Shown in pieces: positions 22,290 to 33,490 of a DNA stretch of 64,000 nucleotides. The position numbers and the translations under genes are program-made. The notes below the pieces were generated by a model. The model searched no databases, was not told the DNA's origin, and saw nothing but the letters and a program-made list of their open reading frames with translations. This DNA comes from Diphasiastrum complanatum (lineage: Eukaryota; Streptophyta; Lycopodiopsida; Lycopodiales; Lycopodiaceae): assembly GCA_029204225.1 (NCBI GenBank), contig CM055096.1, positions 5,087,504-5,151,503 of the forward strand, in the 5' to 3' direction. Within the stretch, counting starts at the first letter, position 1; every line of letters starts with the position of its first letter.

Positions 22290-22867
22290 AATATAACGGT
22301 GTCTATTCCGACGTCTGTTCCGACCTCCCCTGACATTTTTTTTGAGCTTTCAAATGACAGATATGAAATTGTTTTGTAGTTCTTTATGTCAATTTTTGGG
22401 CTCTAACATCATCCAAGCTACTGACTAACACAACTAGTAGCAGTTCCATTTGCACATCCTAGAAACAAATTTGTACTTTTATTTATAAATATGTTGATAA
22501 TAGTAGTACTTCTATCAGCTAGGGGGGAATCAGTGGAGGTCGGAACAGACCTCAGAATATGTGTTTCTGTTTAAGTCAGTATACCATCTGTTATTCCGAG
22601 GTCCATTCCGACCTTTGCTCATACATTTTTTTCAGATCATAAACATATTATATGCTAGATTGTTACTAGCTCATAGATGCTAGATTATATATCTCTGCTC
22701 ATAAACTTTTATATAAATGTTTATCTCCCATATTTTGTTGTGGTTTAAGTCAGTATACTCCATAGTTGGCCTAAGAAAACAAATGATCTCCACTCTCAAC
22801 AATTCGGTTGAATCATAATTTATGTGTTGTGTACTAGTTATATTTCATTCTTAGAGATAGAGAGCAA

Positions 22868-22912
<45 letters not shown>

Positions 22913-24140
22913 AAAGGTAACCAACACTCCCGATTCTAGGAAGGTGTATAGCCCTTCCATTAAAGGAGTGGTTTAATTGTTTCTTGTTGGACGATTAGTT
23001 CCACAAGAAAGCCCAAACACCGTAGGGAGGGAGCATGTGGTGACATTTTGGAATAGGATTTAACCGTACGGTTCAGGAGTTTAGGTTAGCACTCTACTAT
23101 GACCTTTCTTTTTTTTTTTCCTCATGTGTGCTTAGGTTTTAGGATTTAGGGTGTGTGTGCGTGCGTGTGATGCCGTTTGTTTATGTTTCATGTTTACTAG
23201 TTCATACTACCCTAATTCGTAGTATCTTCATTTATGTTTCATGCTTACTGATTTATGAAAACAGATCTACACATCCTAGAAAGAAATCTATACTTTTATT
23301 TATAAATATGTTGATAAGTGGGGTGGGAATTAGTGGAGGTTAGAACAGACCTCGGAATATGTGTTTCTGTATAAGTCAGTATACCATCTGTTATTCTGAG
23401 GTCCATTCCAACCTCTACTCATACATTTTTCCTGATCATAAACAGATTATATGCTAGATTGTTAATAGCTCATAAATACTAGATTATATACCTCTGCTCA
23501 TAAACTTTTACATAAATGTTTATCTCCCATCTTTTGTTATAAATGCACATTCTGTAGTGTAGGGCTACATTCAATCTTATTTTCATTAGGATTTACAAAA
23601 ACAGATCTACACATCCTAGAAAGAAATATGTACTTTTATCGATGAATCTGTTGATAAGTGGAATGGGAATCAGTGAAGGTCAGAACAGACCTCAAAATAT
23701 GTGTTTCTATTTAAGTCAGTATACCATTTGTAATTCCGAGGTCCATTCCGACCTCTGCTCATACATTTTTTTCATATCATAAACAGATTATATGCTAGAT
23801 TGTTACAGCTCATAGATGCTAAGTTATATACCTCTGCTCATAAACTTTTACATAAATTTTTATCTCCCATATTTTGTTGTAGATGCACGTTTTGTAGAAA
23901 GAGAGAGAGAGAGAGAGATCATGAAAGAGTTAAAGGTAACCAATACTCCCAATTCAAGGAGGGTGTGTAGCCCTTGTTTTCTTCCGTTAAAGATGTGGTT
24001 CAATTGTTTTTTGTTGGACGATTAGTTCCACAAAAAAGCCCAAACGCCATAGGGAGGGAGCATGTGGTGACATTATGGAGTAGGATATAACCATACGGTT
24101 TGGGAGTTTAGGTTAGCACTCTAGTATGACCTTTCCTTTT
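22290..24140. repeat. Interleaved tandem repeat family with GTCGGAACAGACC palindromes
   Basis: A unit of ~280 bases occurs three times (about 22454-22745, 23265-23540, 23603-23882). Each has GACCTC-type motifs facing TTCCGACCT, so the unit can fold. A second unit of ~200 bases (GGGAGGGAGCATGTGGTGAC) occurs at about 22914-23110 and 23935-24135. The arrangement lies upstream of the transposase start, where CACTA elements carry 5' subterminal repeats. Confidence 0.75.
22869..22910. repeat. (GA)n microsatellite
   Basis: About 21 AG units; a short related tract lies at 23899-23918 in the next repeat copy. Confidence 0.95.
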
Positions 24141-24400
24141 TTTCTCCTCATGTGTGCTTAGGTTTTAGGGTTTAGGGTGTGCGTGTGCATGTGTGACGTC
24201 GTTCATTTATGTTTCATGTTTACCAATCCATGCTACCCTGATTTGTAGGATCTTAGTTTATTCATGTGTGTGCATGCGTGGTTTCTATAGCATAGTCCAA
24301 GCTTTTATAGGTATTGAGTCAAAGCTACGAGGGCAATACCAACATATAAATCATTTTTCCATCTCCAATAAATGACAAACCATAACCCAGATATTAATGA

Positions 24401-25385
24401 TGACACGAATCCATTGAGGATGCAATGGGGGCTAACTGGCTCCTCGATCAAGTTGTTTGTGCCGATTGGGTGTCTTGCCTAAAAATGACGACACAAAGAG
24501 GCATATGGTGTGCAGGCCATTGACGTCCTTGAACCTCACGATTCACCACATTGAAATGGGAAAAGTGTGTTTGCTACTACAAACTCAATAACTCTAAAAG
24601 GTTGCATGAGGTTCATTTCGATTCAAACAAGTGTCCTCATGTAACCACTTTGAAATGTTGAGTTCGAAGTAGCAGCATCATTTTCTCTCTTCGATGCTAC
24701 CAACCACAAGGTTCAAGAATTGCCATGGGCCTACACACCATACTCCTCTTTTGTGTCTTCATAAGAGAGACACCCCTTCATTACATACGAGTCACTTGTG
24801 GGGCCAATGAGCCTCTTATTGATGTCTACTCCTGAATGTGGTTCAATTTGGATCATCATTGTTACTTGAACTTGAAATACCCTAAACCCTAACAATATTG
24901 GTGAACACATGAATCCATTGAGGACGCAAAGGGGGATAACTGGCTCCACAATCGAGTTGTCTGTGCCGATTGGGTGTCTCGCCTAAAAATGGAGATACCA
25001 ATGAGGCATATGGTCTGCAGGTCGGGGATGTTCTTGAACCTCATGGTTCACCACATGGAAATGAGGAAAGTGTGTCTACTACTTTAAACTCTAAAAGGTT
25101 GCATGAGGTTCATCTAGATTCAAACAAGTGTCCATTTTGAACCATTTTGAAGTGTTGAGTTCGATGTAGCAACATCCTTTTCTCTCTTTGATGCTACAAA
25201 CTGTCAGACTCAAGGACTGCCATGGTCCTACACATCATGTTCCTCTTTGGTCTCTTCATATATAGGATAGACACCGCCTCATTACGTATGAGTCACTTGT
25301 AGGGCCAATGAGCCTCCTATTGATGTCTACTCCTCAATGTAGTTTAATTTGGATCATCATTGTTGTTTGAACTTGAAATAGTCAT
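24401..25385. repeat. Two-copy tandem repeat, ~503-base period
   Basis: Copies at about 24401-24895 and 24904-25385 share ATCCATTGAGGA, GCCGATTGGGTGTC and GCCAATGAGCCTC in the same order. The first copy ends in CCCTAAACCCTAAC, a single telomere-box-like string absent from the second. The right arm of the large palindrome begins about 70 bases later. Confidence 0.85.
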
Positions 25386-25454
25386 AAATTGACAATACAT
25401 ATGTGTTGGTATTGATGTTGTAGCTATGAGCCAGTATACATAAAAGTTTTGGCA

Positions 25455-27173
25455 CATCTATTCTCACCATTCAAATGCATCCCATTGTGCATTTGGTAGA
25501 TGAGGTGGCCATTGCAGGTACATCATATACTTGCATCAATTACCTATTCTTAGTCCATCCTAGACCATTGCTATTGTGGTAGTTCTCATGTTCCCTCACT
25601 AACATTGATTCATTTTTTTTAATTCAGGCACTATCCATAGCCGTTGGATGTTTTTCTTGGAACGATTCATGAAAACGTTGAAAGGCTTCGTAAGACAAAG
25701 AGCAAGGCCTGAGGGTAGCATGTCGGAAGGATGGCTAGTGCAAGAGTCCATGGTTTACATCACGGAGTTCCTTGCTCATAGCGATCCTTCTATTCCTCAT
25801 CTTTGGGATAAGAAGAATGATGAGCGTGTTGTTTGGGAGGTTCCTCAAGGAAAAGGAGTGATTATGAGAATGAGTGAGTCCTTCGGGGAGAAGGTAAATA
25901 AGTTTTGCATTCTTAATAGTGAGGAAATGCAAAAGTGGATTTCGCTATACGAAGAGGCCAAGGCTCATAGACAAACCGCTCGAGGCACTTTCAGGTGAGG
26001 GCATAGAAGACAACCATATCCACCTGACCTCGCGCTTCTACCCAAGGACATGACGCTTGATTGCTGCGTGATGCACTTAGAGAAGCCTCGACAAACAACC
26101 AGAAAGTAACAGAGAGAGAGCAAGAATATGCAAGGGGGTGCGATTTACATGTAAGCTATGATGATTGATACGTGCAATTTTGTGCATGTTTGTTGTATCC
26201 CTAACACATTTAGTTCCGTTTCATTCAGTACAAAAAATACAATGCACTGTGGACACATGGACGACACTTTCGTACGAAAATAGAAACACGTACGATTGTA
26301 GAGTCATGGAAAATTTTACCCAAGAGAGTCGAGCAAGCACGGCGGACAAGAATTTACTCTCTTCTCAACTTGATTATTGTGGGACAATCAAAGACATCCT
26401 CGAAGTGGGATTTAGACAATTCAGCTTTTTCATATTTGATGTCAAATGGTTCAAAGTTATTTGCAATGGTCCCAATGCAACTATCAAGAAAGATGAGAGT
26501 GCTTATTTTGCCATTGACTCCAGCAAGCTTTGGACAGATCAAAGCGACACATTTGTTTTTCCGCAGCAATGTGAGCAGGTACATTTCTTCTATGTCTTCA
26601 AGATGTCTATGCTCTTTTGTTGTCAATCAATCAATTTTAAGTGTACTACAAAAAAAAAATATTTTATATAGTAATACACAAGCAACTGTAACATAGCTAT
26701 GGATACTAAATATGAGTCAACGTTTTGGTAACATCGATCAATTGCAGGTGGTCTTTCACCCTGATCGTTTAGATCCCAGATGGTGGTACGTGATTCAAGT
26801 CGCTCCTCGAAGTAAAAAAAAAATTTAAAGATAGAGATGTCATGGAGGACATGGCGCTGCCAGTTGATGCACCTCATGAACAAGATTGTGATGACAGATT
26901 CAATGACACAATTTTGGAGGATGATCATGTGCAAGCTTCACAAGCTAATGATGACGTTGAGCATGATACATGATCGTCGGATGGTTCGATGACACACAAC
27001 ACACTTTCACGATCTCACTCGTCATCATTGTCGCCATTAGCTTTTGAAGATCAGCTTATTAATGATGAAGCTATAGGAGATATGTGGGTAGAATTAGAGA
27101 TAGACTCATTTGGTTTGGTGGATTTGTCGCATGATGATGCGGCAAATGATAATGATGAACCACCAAATGAATG
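25455..27173 (+). pseudogene. CACTA transposase 3' half (B2 copy)
   Basis: It lacks the tnp2 core, beginning mid exon 6 (HPIVHLVDEVAIAG, ends 25517). The DUF4218 exon 25628-25994 joins in frame (AG/GT ends at both sides) and is open throughout, unlike the left arm. DUF4216 follows (about 26250-26578; DILEVGFRQF, FDVKWFKV). A last exon starts at 26748 (VVFHPDRLDPRWWYVIQV), with a frame disturbance near an A-run at 26813-26822 and a stop before the acidic tail ending DNDEPPNE at 27173. With no promoter or catalytic core this copy cannot make transposase. It serves as a record of the sequence before left-arm damage. Confidence 0.88.
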
Positions 27174-28299
27174 AGTGAGACAATATGATGTATCTCAATT
27201 CATTGTAATATTAATCATGTTGTTCACATATGCAATTACACTTTATAAATTGACTAGTTGACATCGAACAAGAAGTTGATGCATGTGAGTACACAATTTG
27301 TGATCATGATTTTTTTGTGTTACATAAATTTCTTTATTCACTTATGCATATGGCAACCAAAGTTGATAGAAAATGAAATTCAATGTGTTGATAGGTAACA
27401 AATTCTAAAACTGAGATCCATATACATTTTGTTTTATACCGTGGTTTACCCCCGAGGGGCCTTTTTTTCATCAATCTCGATATTCCCCTCGGTTAGCAGA
27501 GTGTCCTAGAATGCCTCTGGCCACCTGGACCCTCTTTATAACCCTCTCTATAAATGTCTCAAAAACAAGTGTAAATTTGGTAGGCTTATACCAACGTCAA
27601 CCTCGGTATACCCCTCAAATTAGCTTCAGTATTCCGATGTATGTTCTGAGGTCGTGGAATAATTCTATAACCCTCTCTATAAATCTTTCAAAACCAAGTT
27701 CAAATTTGGTAGGCTTATTTCGAGGCCAAATACCGGACCCGAGGCTCGAGCATTTTGCTCCCCCTGCAAGCTCAAAACAGGTGAAAAAAGTTACCAAAAG
27801 CTAAGGTTAATGCATAAAAAACATGCATATCAAAAGCGTCATTGGGATGTAAAGAAAAATGTTTCTATTCATAGAAAAAGTGACAAAAGAATATGCTAAT
27901 ATGCATTGCACAACAATTATATATAGGGTATTAAGAGCATTCAAGCACTTACATGCAATCTAAAAGACAGAGTTCCCCAAGTTTCACACCAATGTGCACA
28001 AGAAGCTCACCCAAGACATCATCAATGATACCACCAACTCCAGCTAGAAAAATTTGTGTCAATTTCAACATACTTCCACTTACAACATATCTCAAAAGTC
28101 CAACTACCACAAAGTCTTGCACTGAAAACTTTCTTTATCGTATCTAGAACATTCTAATAAGTCACAACATATCTATAAGTTTCCACAAAGAACATCCAGA
28201 CATTTGGCAAATAGTGAACAAATATACCACTGATCATTGCTGAGTGACATTGGCAAAAACACAAAGATGTCTGGTGACATACTAACGTTGCTAAATGGT

Positions 28300-28585
28300 C
28301 ACTATAGAAAAATCATCCCTCAAATTTTTATTTTGCAAAGCTACAACAACGTCGCTTATATAGTTCATCGCGACACAACGTTAAATAAACCTCGCAATTA
28401 GAAAAATCGTCTTCCGGGTTTTATTTATGATAAATTTATACAACGTCGTGTGATTACAGTTAAATGTAAACATCAACGGATGTCAGTAGACAAACATCGT
28501 TGAAAAGACTCTCACAAAGCAATGTACATTTATGGTCATGTGGCAACGATTAATTATTGCAAATAGCAACATTTGGTAAGCGACG

Positions 28586-28650
<65 letters not shown>

Positions 28651-28796
28651 CTACAATAATTGTTGAGCGACGTTTATATTGACACAAATAAGCGTCACAC
28701 ACTATGGTCGATACATTTTTTTTGTATGTTGAGCAACGTTTATATTGACACAAATAAGCGTTGCACACTATGGTCACTGTACATCTTTTTTGTATG
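28300..28796. mobile_element. Candidate non-autonomous CACTA-like element (B2)
   Basis: Mirror of 8458-8946. The left end is CACTATAGAAAAATC, followed by many AACGTYGC motifs; the right end is TTTTTTGTATG. The (TA)n tract here is longer than in the left-arm copy. Confidence 0.4.
28588..28648. repeat. (TA)n microsatellite
   Basis: About 30 TA units; mirror of 8606-8656. Confidence 0.97.
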
Positions 28797-29158
28797 CTAG
28801 CACCCTTCATAATATCTTTAAAAAAAAAATAACTAAAGATTTATAACATTTTGATCTACATAAACATGAAAATAAATATGTAGCAATTTACATGTTATGG
28901 ACCATGGTGGATCTCAATGACAATTGCCCTTGAATCTCTATTACATTAAATTTTTTATTCATTCATAGATTATTGAGCTAGGCATTGTTAGTCTATCAAT
29001 GTGACTTGAAAATAGGTTATATAAAACTTAGAAGATATAAAAAAAAATTGTGTTATGAGCTTTTGATTTTTTTTAAAAGTGTAGTAGGAGAGCTCATTTT
29101 TGTAGAAGCCTAGTAGGATTCACGTTAAAGGTTAAACATTACATATAGACCATAAACA

Positions 29159-29160
<2 letters not shown>

Positions 29161-29232
<72 letters not shown>
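29161..29232. repeat. (TC)n microsatellite
   Basis: 36 TC units; mirror of 8028-8095. Confidence 0.97.
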
Positions 29233-29235
<3 letters not shown>

Positions 29236-29539
29236 GCTACCATAATTGGGTAATCCAATGTATGGCAATGTATACAAGAGAGATATCATCACTCCAAATG
29301 TAAAAATAAACTCAGGTTGCTTAAGTTGACGAATGTAAAAAAGTACGTTTGTTATTGAAATAGTATATCTAATGAAATTTGAAGAGTATGAACTATTCTA
29401 TGAAAATCAACTGTCAAATGCTATAACTAGTAGCTAATATAGTAAGAAAATACTTAAAAAATATATACCAATAACTATGAAGAAATATATTCCAAATCAA
29501 CAAAAAAATATTGTTCAAAGATAAAAGAATATAGGAGTT

Positions 29540-29690
29540 TGTTGTAACTGTAGAGCACCAGGATATTATTTAGTAGGATGCCTTGAACCAATGAAATAGA
29601 TCAACCACATACTATCTGTAAAAATTGTAAGGGAGAAGGGCACATTACCTCAAAGTGTCCCAAACCACAAACAAATACATGATTAGTAGA
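29540..29690 (+). pseudogene. Retroelement gag remnant with two zinc knuckles (B2)
   Basis: A perfect CCHC knuckle, CKNCKGEGHITSKC, is encoded at 29617-29658. Upstream at 29540 a second knuckle reads CCNCRAPGYYLVGC, where the metal-binding histidine is tyrosine. The two lie in different frames, so at least one frameshift separates them. Paired knuckles occur in gag of some retroelements; no other domain helps to assign a family. Confidence 0.6.
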
Positions 29691-30125
29691 ATATGTTCAA
29701 TTCGATTTAGAAAAGATATAGCCGGATAAAGATGAAGTTGTATAGAGAATTGAAATTTCTATAGAAGACTCAACTTGGCGAAGTGACCTCAACATCCAAG
29801 TAAATAAATTTCTATTAGGACTCAATTGAAGAAGCATAACCAAAGTTAGATTAGGCCTACTCCTATATAAAAGAAGAAAATATAAATTAGTTACAAAAGC
29901 CCAATGACCTTCTGATAGGGTAACTTTATATTTGGAAGCGGTAATAACGGAATGAGGGCAAATAGGAGCAAAATGGTGTGGAAAAAGCTAGTATTGGCGA
30001 CGAAAATGTAGTTTGGCATCATGACTACTCATAATTGATGAGAATTTTGTGAGGGCAAGCAATCAAAAGTCAAACATAGCATGCCAGTTACGAGTGGAAA
30101 ATTCTCATGATATTTTCAACACTTA

Positions 30126-30371
30126 ATGTCAGGTGACATTTGGAGGAACGCTCTCACAGCTATGATTGGTAGCACAGACATGATTGGTAGTGGAAGTTTC
30201 GAACAAGTGGATAGCTGCATTGACACATGCATTTGCAACTTGGAAATTTCGCATTCGAGGGAGAGATTGCGGCTAGTTTGGAGGTACACACACTTGGAGG
30301 CCATGGGTGATAGAAGTACGAGGTGGTGTAGGTTGGAAGCCATTGAGCAAGACATCAAACTTATTGGATGA
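30126..30371 (+). other. 81-codon open frame, unknown (B2)
   Basis: Mirror of 6889-7134: MSGDIWRNALTAMIGSTDM and on to DIKLIG. Only a couple of substitutions separate the two translations. Function unknown. Confidence 0.35.
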
Positions 30372-30471
30372 ACTATGTGTGAGACACGTGAGATGAAGAA
30401 TGAGTCAGTGATCACACTTTGCAGACTCTTGGTGAGTGGTAAGTGTGATGGTTTGCAGCATTTGCAATTAG

Positions 30472-32175
30472 CAAGTCAATTCAAAACAAGTCAAATTAGT
30501 TGTGAAGTAGTGTATCAGGGTTGTCATGTATGAGATAAACTTCAACTATCAGTTTGGACAAGTCAAGTAAATTTGTTGTATCAAGATTGCGTCAAGGATG
30601 CAAATTTTAATGATGGCAAGGTGCATATTCTTTGGGTTGGATCATGGAAGATCTCACAAGTTCATTTGGAATGATATTGGCATGCATTGTATGTGAGGAA
30701 CTTGATGGTGGCTTTGGAGTTGGCATCTCAGTGTATTTCAGTAAATGATCTTGATATTATCCAAGGGAGCAGCTTTAGAGCTATCTTAGGAGAATACATG
30801 AATGGAATTGTTTGATTTGATGCTTCAACCTTTAGGATTAGTGATACCTGATAGGGAATAGCTATTTTTATATTGGACTTGAGTCATTTGTCATGGGACA
30901 TGACTTACAAGGGCAATTTATGATGGAATCAAGAAAATGCAAATGAAAATGGACAACGCATGGAGCTTTGTGAGCTAGCTCTAGGATGGAGAGTTGATGG
31001 ATATCGCACGATTGGCTATCATGGTGACAAACACTATGGTGAGTGGTTTGCCTGGGGACACTAATGACGAGGACTTCATACTGTATTTTTTAAGAATATT
31101 GGAATGGCTATACAATAGGACCAATTTTGGGCATTGGCATTTATGGAGTAGTAACTACTGTCAGTGGCATTGATGAGCTATCTACTAATTTATCGACTAT
31201 TAGCATGTGAGGGTGCCATGTGATCAATACTTAACCTACTCTTAAATTCTACCCCTAATTTAGAGACATCGAATCAAATTGCACATCTCCAAAATTTATG
31301 GAATCAAGGAAATTGGTCCTATTTTATAGAAACTTGCCAAATGGTCTTATCTACTCATGAGATTTGGTACTAGCCTACCTAGGCCTATCCTTCAAACGTG
31401 AGAATAGGTTCCACGCGTTTACAACAAATATAGTTAAATCAAGCTAATATTTGCAATTTTTCACATTGTAAAACCTTAGAAGCTCACAACAACCAATTGT
31501 CATTGGCAAACAAAAACCTGACCTTGGCTCCTACCTTCCATCTCCTTCTAATGTTATGATTTTGGTCACACACATCTGAGCAACGTTGTGAATACCTCAA
31601 TCGTCAATAGCGAGGCGAAGGCCATTAGAAGGAAGGACTCCGATGCTAGCTCAAGTGGCTGAATGTAGGCATCAAGTGCTGCAGCCTATAATGGTGGACA
31701 TCAAGAGTAAGTCGGCCAAGGTTTGCACTCTTACGACATGAAACTGGTAGATAGCTAATGTCTAGACTACATATGATCAAATTAAGATTTATGTTTCATA
31801 AATGTGTGCATTGTTTTTTGCTTTGCCCGATTGAACCAAAATTCATCTAGATCGGAGATATGTTCAATATTATTATAATCTTTCATTTGATGTTTCCCAA
31901 TGGCTTGAATGGAAAAGAAAAAAATTGGGCAAAAATGTGCCTGAGCTTCTTAGAAAGCAAGAATTGGAAGAACTTGGAATTTGAATTATCTTAAATAGTG
32001 TGAGATGCATGCATGCACAAAATCATATATTCCTTTTTCATGAAAAAAAGGAGGTGCCTACTAGAGTGAAATCTTGTGTAGCCCCCTTTTGTTTTTTTCA
32101 AAAAAATTTACATGAGGATGCACAAGATGAATGTAAAACGAATTCACTTTTTTGTGAATGACCTTATGCGCAAAA
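30472..32175. other. Unassigned interval
   Basis: I find no coding frame longer than ~60 codons, no LTR end, tRNA or tandem repeat. Homology with the inverted-repeat arms has stopped and homology with the C2 block has not begun. Confidence 0.4.
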
Positions 32176-32417
32176 AGTGCTTGTAAAAAAAGTTTTACAA
32201 CAGAAAAAAGATTTTCAAAAAAGTAAAAAAGGTTTCCATGTAGAGGAAGGTCCTTGACCGTTCCACCGTGGGAAAACTCTTCTCCGTGGGGCTACGGCCG
32301 TCAGCCGAAGACACTTCCCTTAGCGAAAAGGCCTCCAATGTACCCCCGACCCCTCTCCTCATTTACAAAGCAATTAATTCATGACTTTTACCCTAAAGCG
32401 CCCTTAAGCCTTGCGCA

Positions 32418-32427
32418 TGTATATATA
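32418..32427 (+). promoter_or_regulatory. Possible TATA box upstream of TFIIS-N-like frame (C1)
   Basis: ATATATATGT lies about 490 bases before the ATG at 32915. At the matching place C2 has a different sequence (CAAATCCCAGTGC), so if this is the promoter C2 has lost it. Weak evidence. Confidence 0.25.
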
Positions 32428-32914
32428 TGTCGAAAGAGACGGAGAGACTTCATTCACTCTTTTACTCACAGAGGTCTTATACTATTCCAACACAACAATT
32501 CTGTTGAAAAGAAGGAGGAGCTGGCAGAAAAGAAGCAGCAGCGGCACAAGATTAGTCGTGGATCAGGCAGGTGTAATCAAAACAACAGCACAAGGGATCG
32601 ATCGGGTTTTGTTTTTTGCCACTACTTTCAATACTTGTATTATTCATTTTGTTGAAAGTCATAAATATTTCGCTTGTTTAATCATTGCACTTCCATGATG
32701 TTCAGTCTCAGTCCTCTCAGTCCTCTCCTTGTTTGAGTGCTTTCTAAGATTTGATTGATCATCGTCTTGCGAACTGTAAGTCATTCATGCATCATGCAGC
32801 TTCTTGTTCAACAAGATGGCCATCTTGGATCTAAGCACCCATGTTCTAAATTATAGTTGATCAAGCTTATTAGTTACTGTATTCTTTGTATGCTATTCAG
32901 CCATTGCGATTGCC

Positions 32915-33334
32915 ATGGAACAAATTTACGATGCAACAAGTGGAGAGGTTGGTGAGGTTCGTAGGAATGAAATAACGATTATCAAGGAACAACTGCTTAG
33001 AGCTGATGAGTTTCCTCCGGAAGGGCTGTTGCGACTGCTCTTCCAACTGCAGAGCCTGAATTTGGGCTTGGAGGATTTGAGAGCCACAATGGTGGGAAAA
33101 GTCGTGAACAAATTAAAAAAGCGTGCACATGGAGGTGTCAGATACGTTGCAGATTGGCTTCTGGATGATTGGAATCAATTGGTTCACAACTTATTTCATA
33201 CACCTACTAAACAAACAAATGATTACAATTCCGCTACAGGTCTCCAGCAAATTTGCAGGCGGAAAGCATCTCCTACTCTTTCTCCTCCAAAAGAGTTCGA
33301 AAAAGGCCTTCAGTACAGCTCAAGAAGACCGTGA
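32915..33334 (+). pseudogene. TFIIS/MED26 N-terminal domain protein fragment (C1)
   Basis: The 139-codon frame starts MEQIYDATSGEVGEV. Residues ~25-95 have the helical-bundle pattern of the TFIIS N-terminal (LW) domain found in elongation factor TFIIS, MED26 and relatives: LLRLLFQLQSL, LEDLRATMVGKVVNKLKK, then GGVRYVADWL and WNQLV. Such domains bind transcription elongation partners in the nucleus. The rest of any TFIIS or MED26 protein is absent. A GT-containing CAGGTCTCC site after codon ~108 could be a splice donor, and a following frame (about 33290-33400) reads plausibly but meets a TGA shared with C2. I take it for a captured or duplicated gene fragment; a short expressed gene cannot be excluded. 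Confidence 0.65.
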
Positions 33335-33490
33335 ACAACGAACTAATCTCAAGTGCATCATCATCATCCGTCGTCGTGCTTTGAAACTCTCGTAGGCCTG
33401 CACGTGCTACTCAGGTGCCCACTTCTCTAGACATTCTGAAGAACGTCAATCATAAAGCATCTGTTGTTGCTGCACCGTCTATTGCATATG

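Larger units (their letters stand above)
25455..30471 (+). repeat. Right arm of ~5 kb inverted repeat (B2)
   Basis: This is the mirror of 6797-16893 without the copia insertion. Homology starts in the CACATCTATTCTCACC string inside transposase exon 6 and ends after GTTTGCAGCATTTG. Outside those points the flanks are unrelated. The insertion target is intact at about 26310-26318 (AAAATTTT in place of AAATT-element-AAATT). Confidence 0.93.
32180..33490 (+). repeat. Dispersed duplicate C1 carrying TFIIS-N-like fragment
   Basis: It is homologous in the same orientation to 62712-64000, from the CTTGTAAAAAA string through GGTTTCCATGT, GAAGACACTTCCCTTAGCG and the whole coding part. C2 runs off the window, so the full unit length is unknown. 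The shared upstream DNA is more GC-rich than its surroundings, as expected of a gene 5' region. Confidence 0.85.

Noticed and set aside
23540-23560. TTCTGTAGTG as the CACTA 5' terminus
   Set aside because: It lies in the middle of one tandem unit, and the sister units lack it; no partner end or 3-base duplication was seen.
22454-23882. CRISPR-like array
   Set aside because: Units are ~280 bases, irregular and without short unique spacers; the context is plant nuclear DNA.
24870-24895. Telomere-like CCCTAAACCCTAA
   Set aside because: Only about two units, not an array; best read as a chance telo-box within a 503-base repeat.
6797-30471. The 5 kb arms as terminal inverted repeats of one giant transposon
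   Set aside because: One arm edge lies inside a transposase exon, the arms include unrelated retroelement remnants, and no terminal motif or target duplication marks the outer edges.
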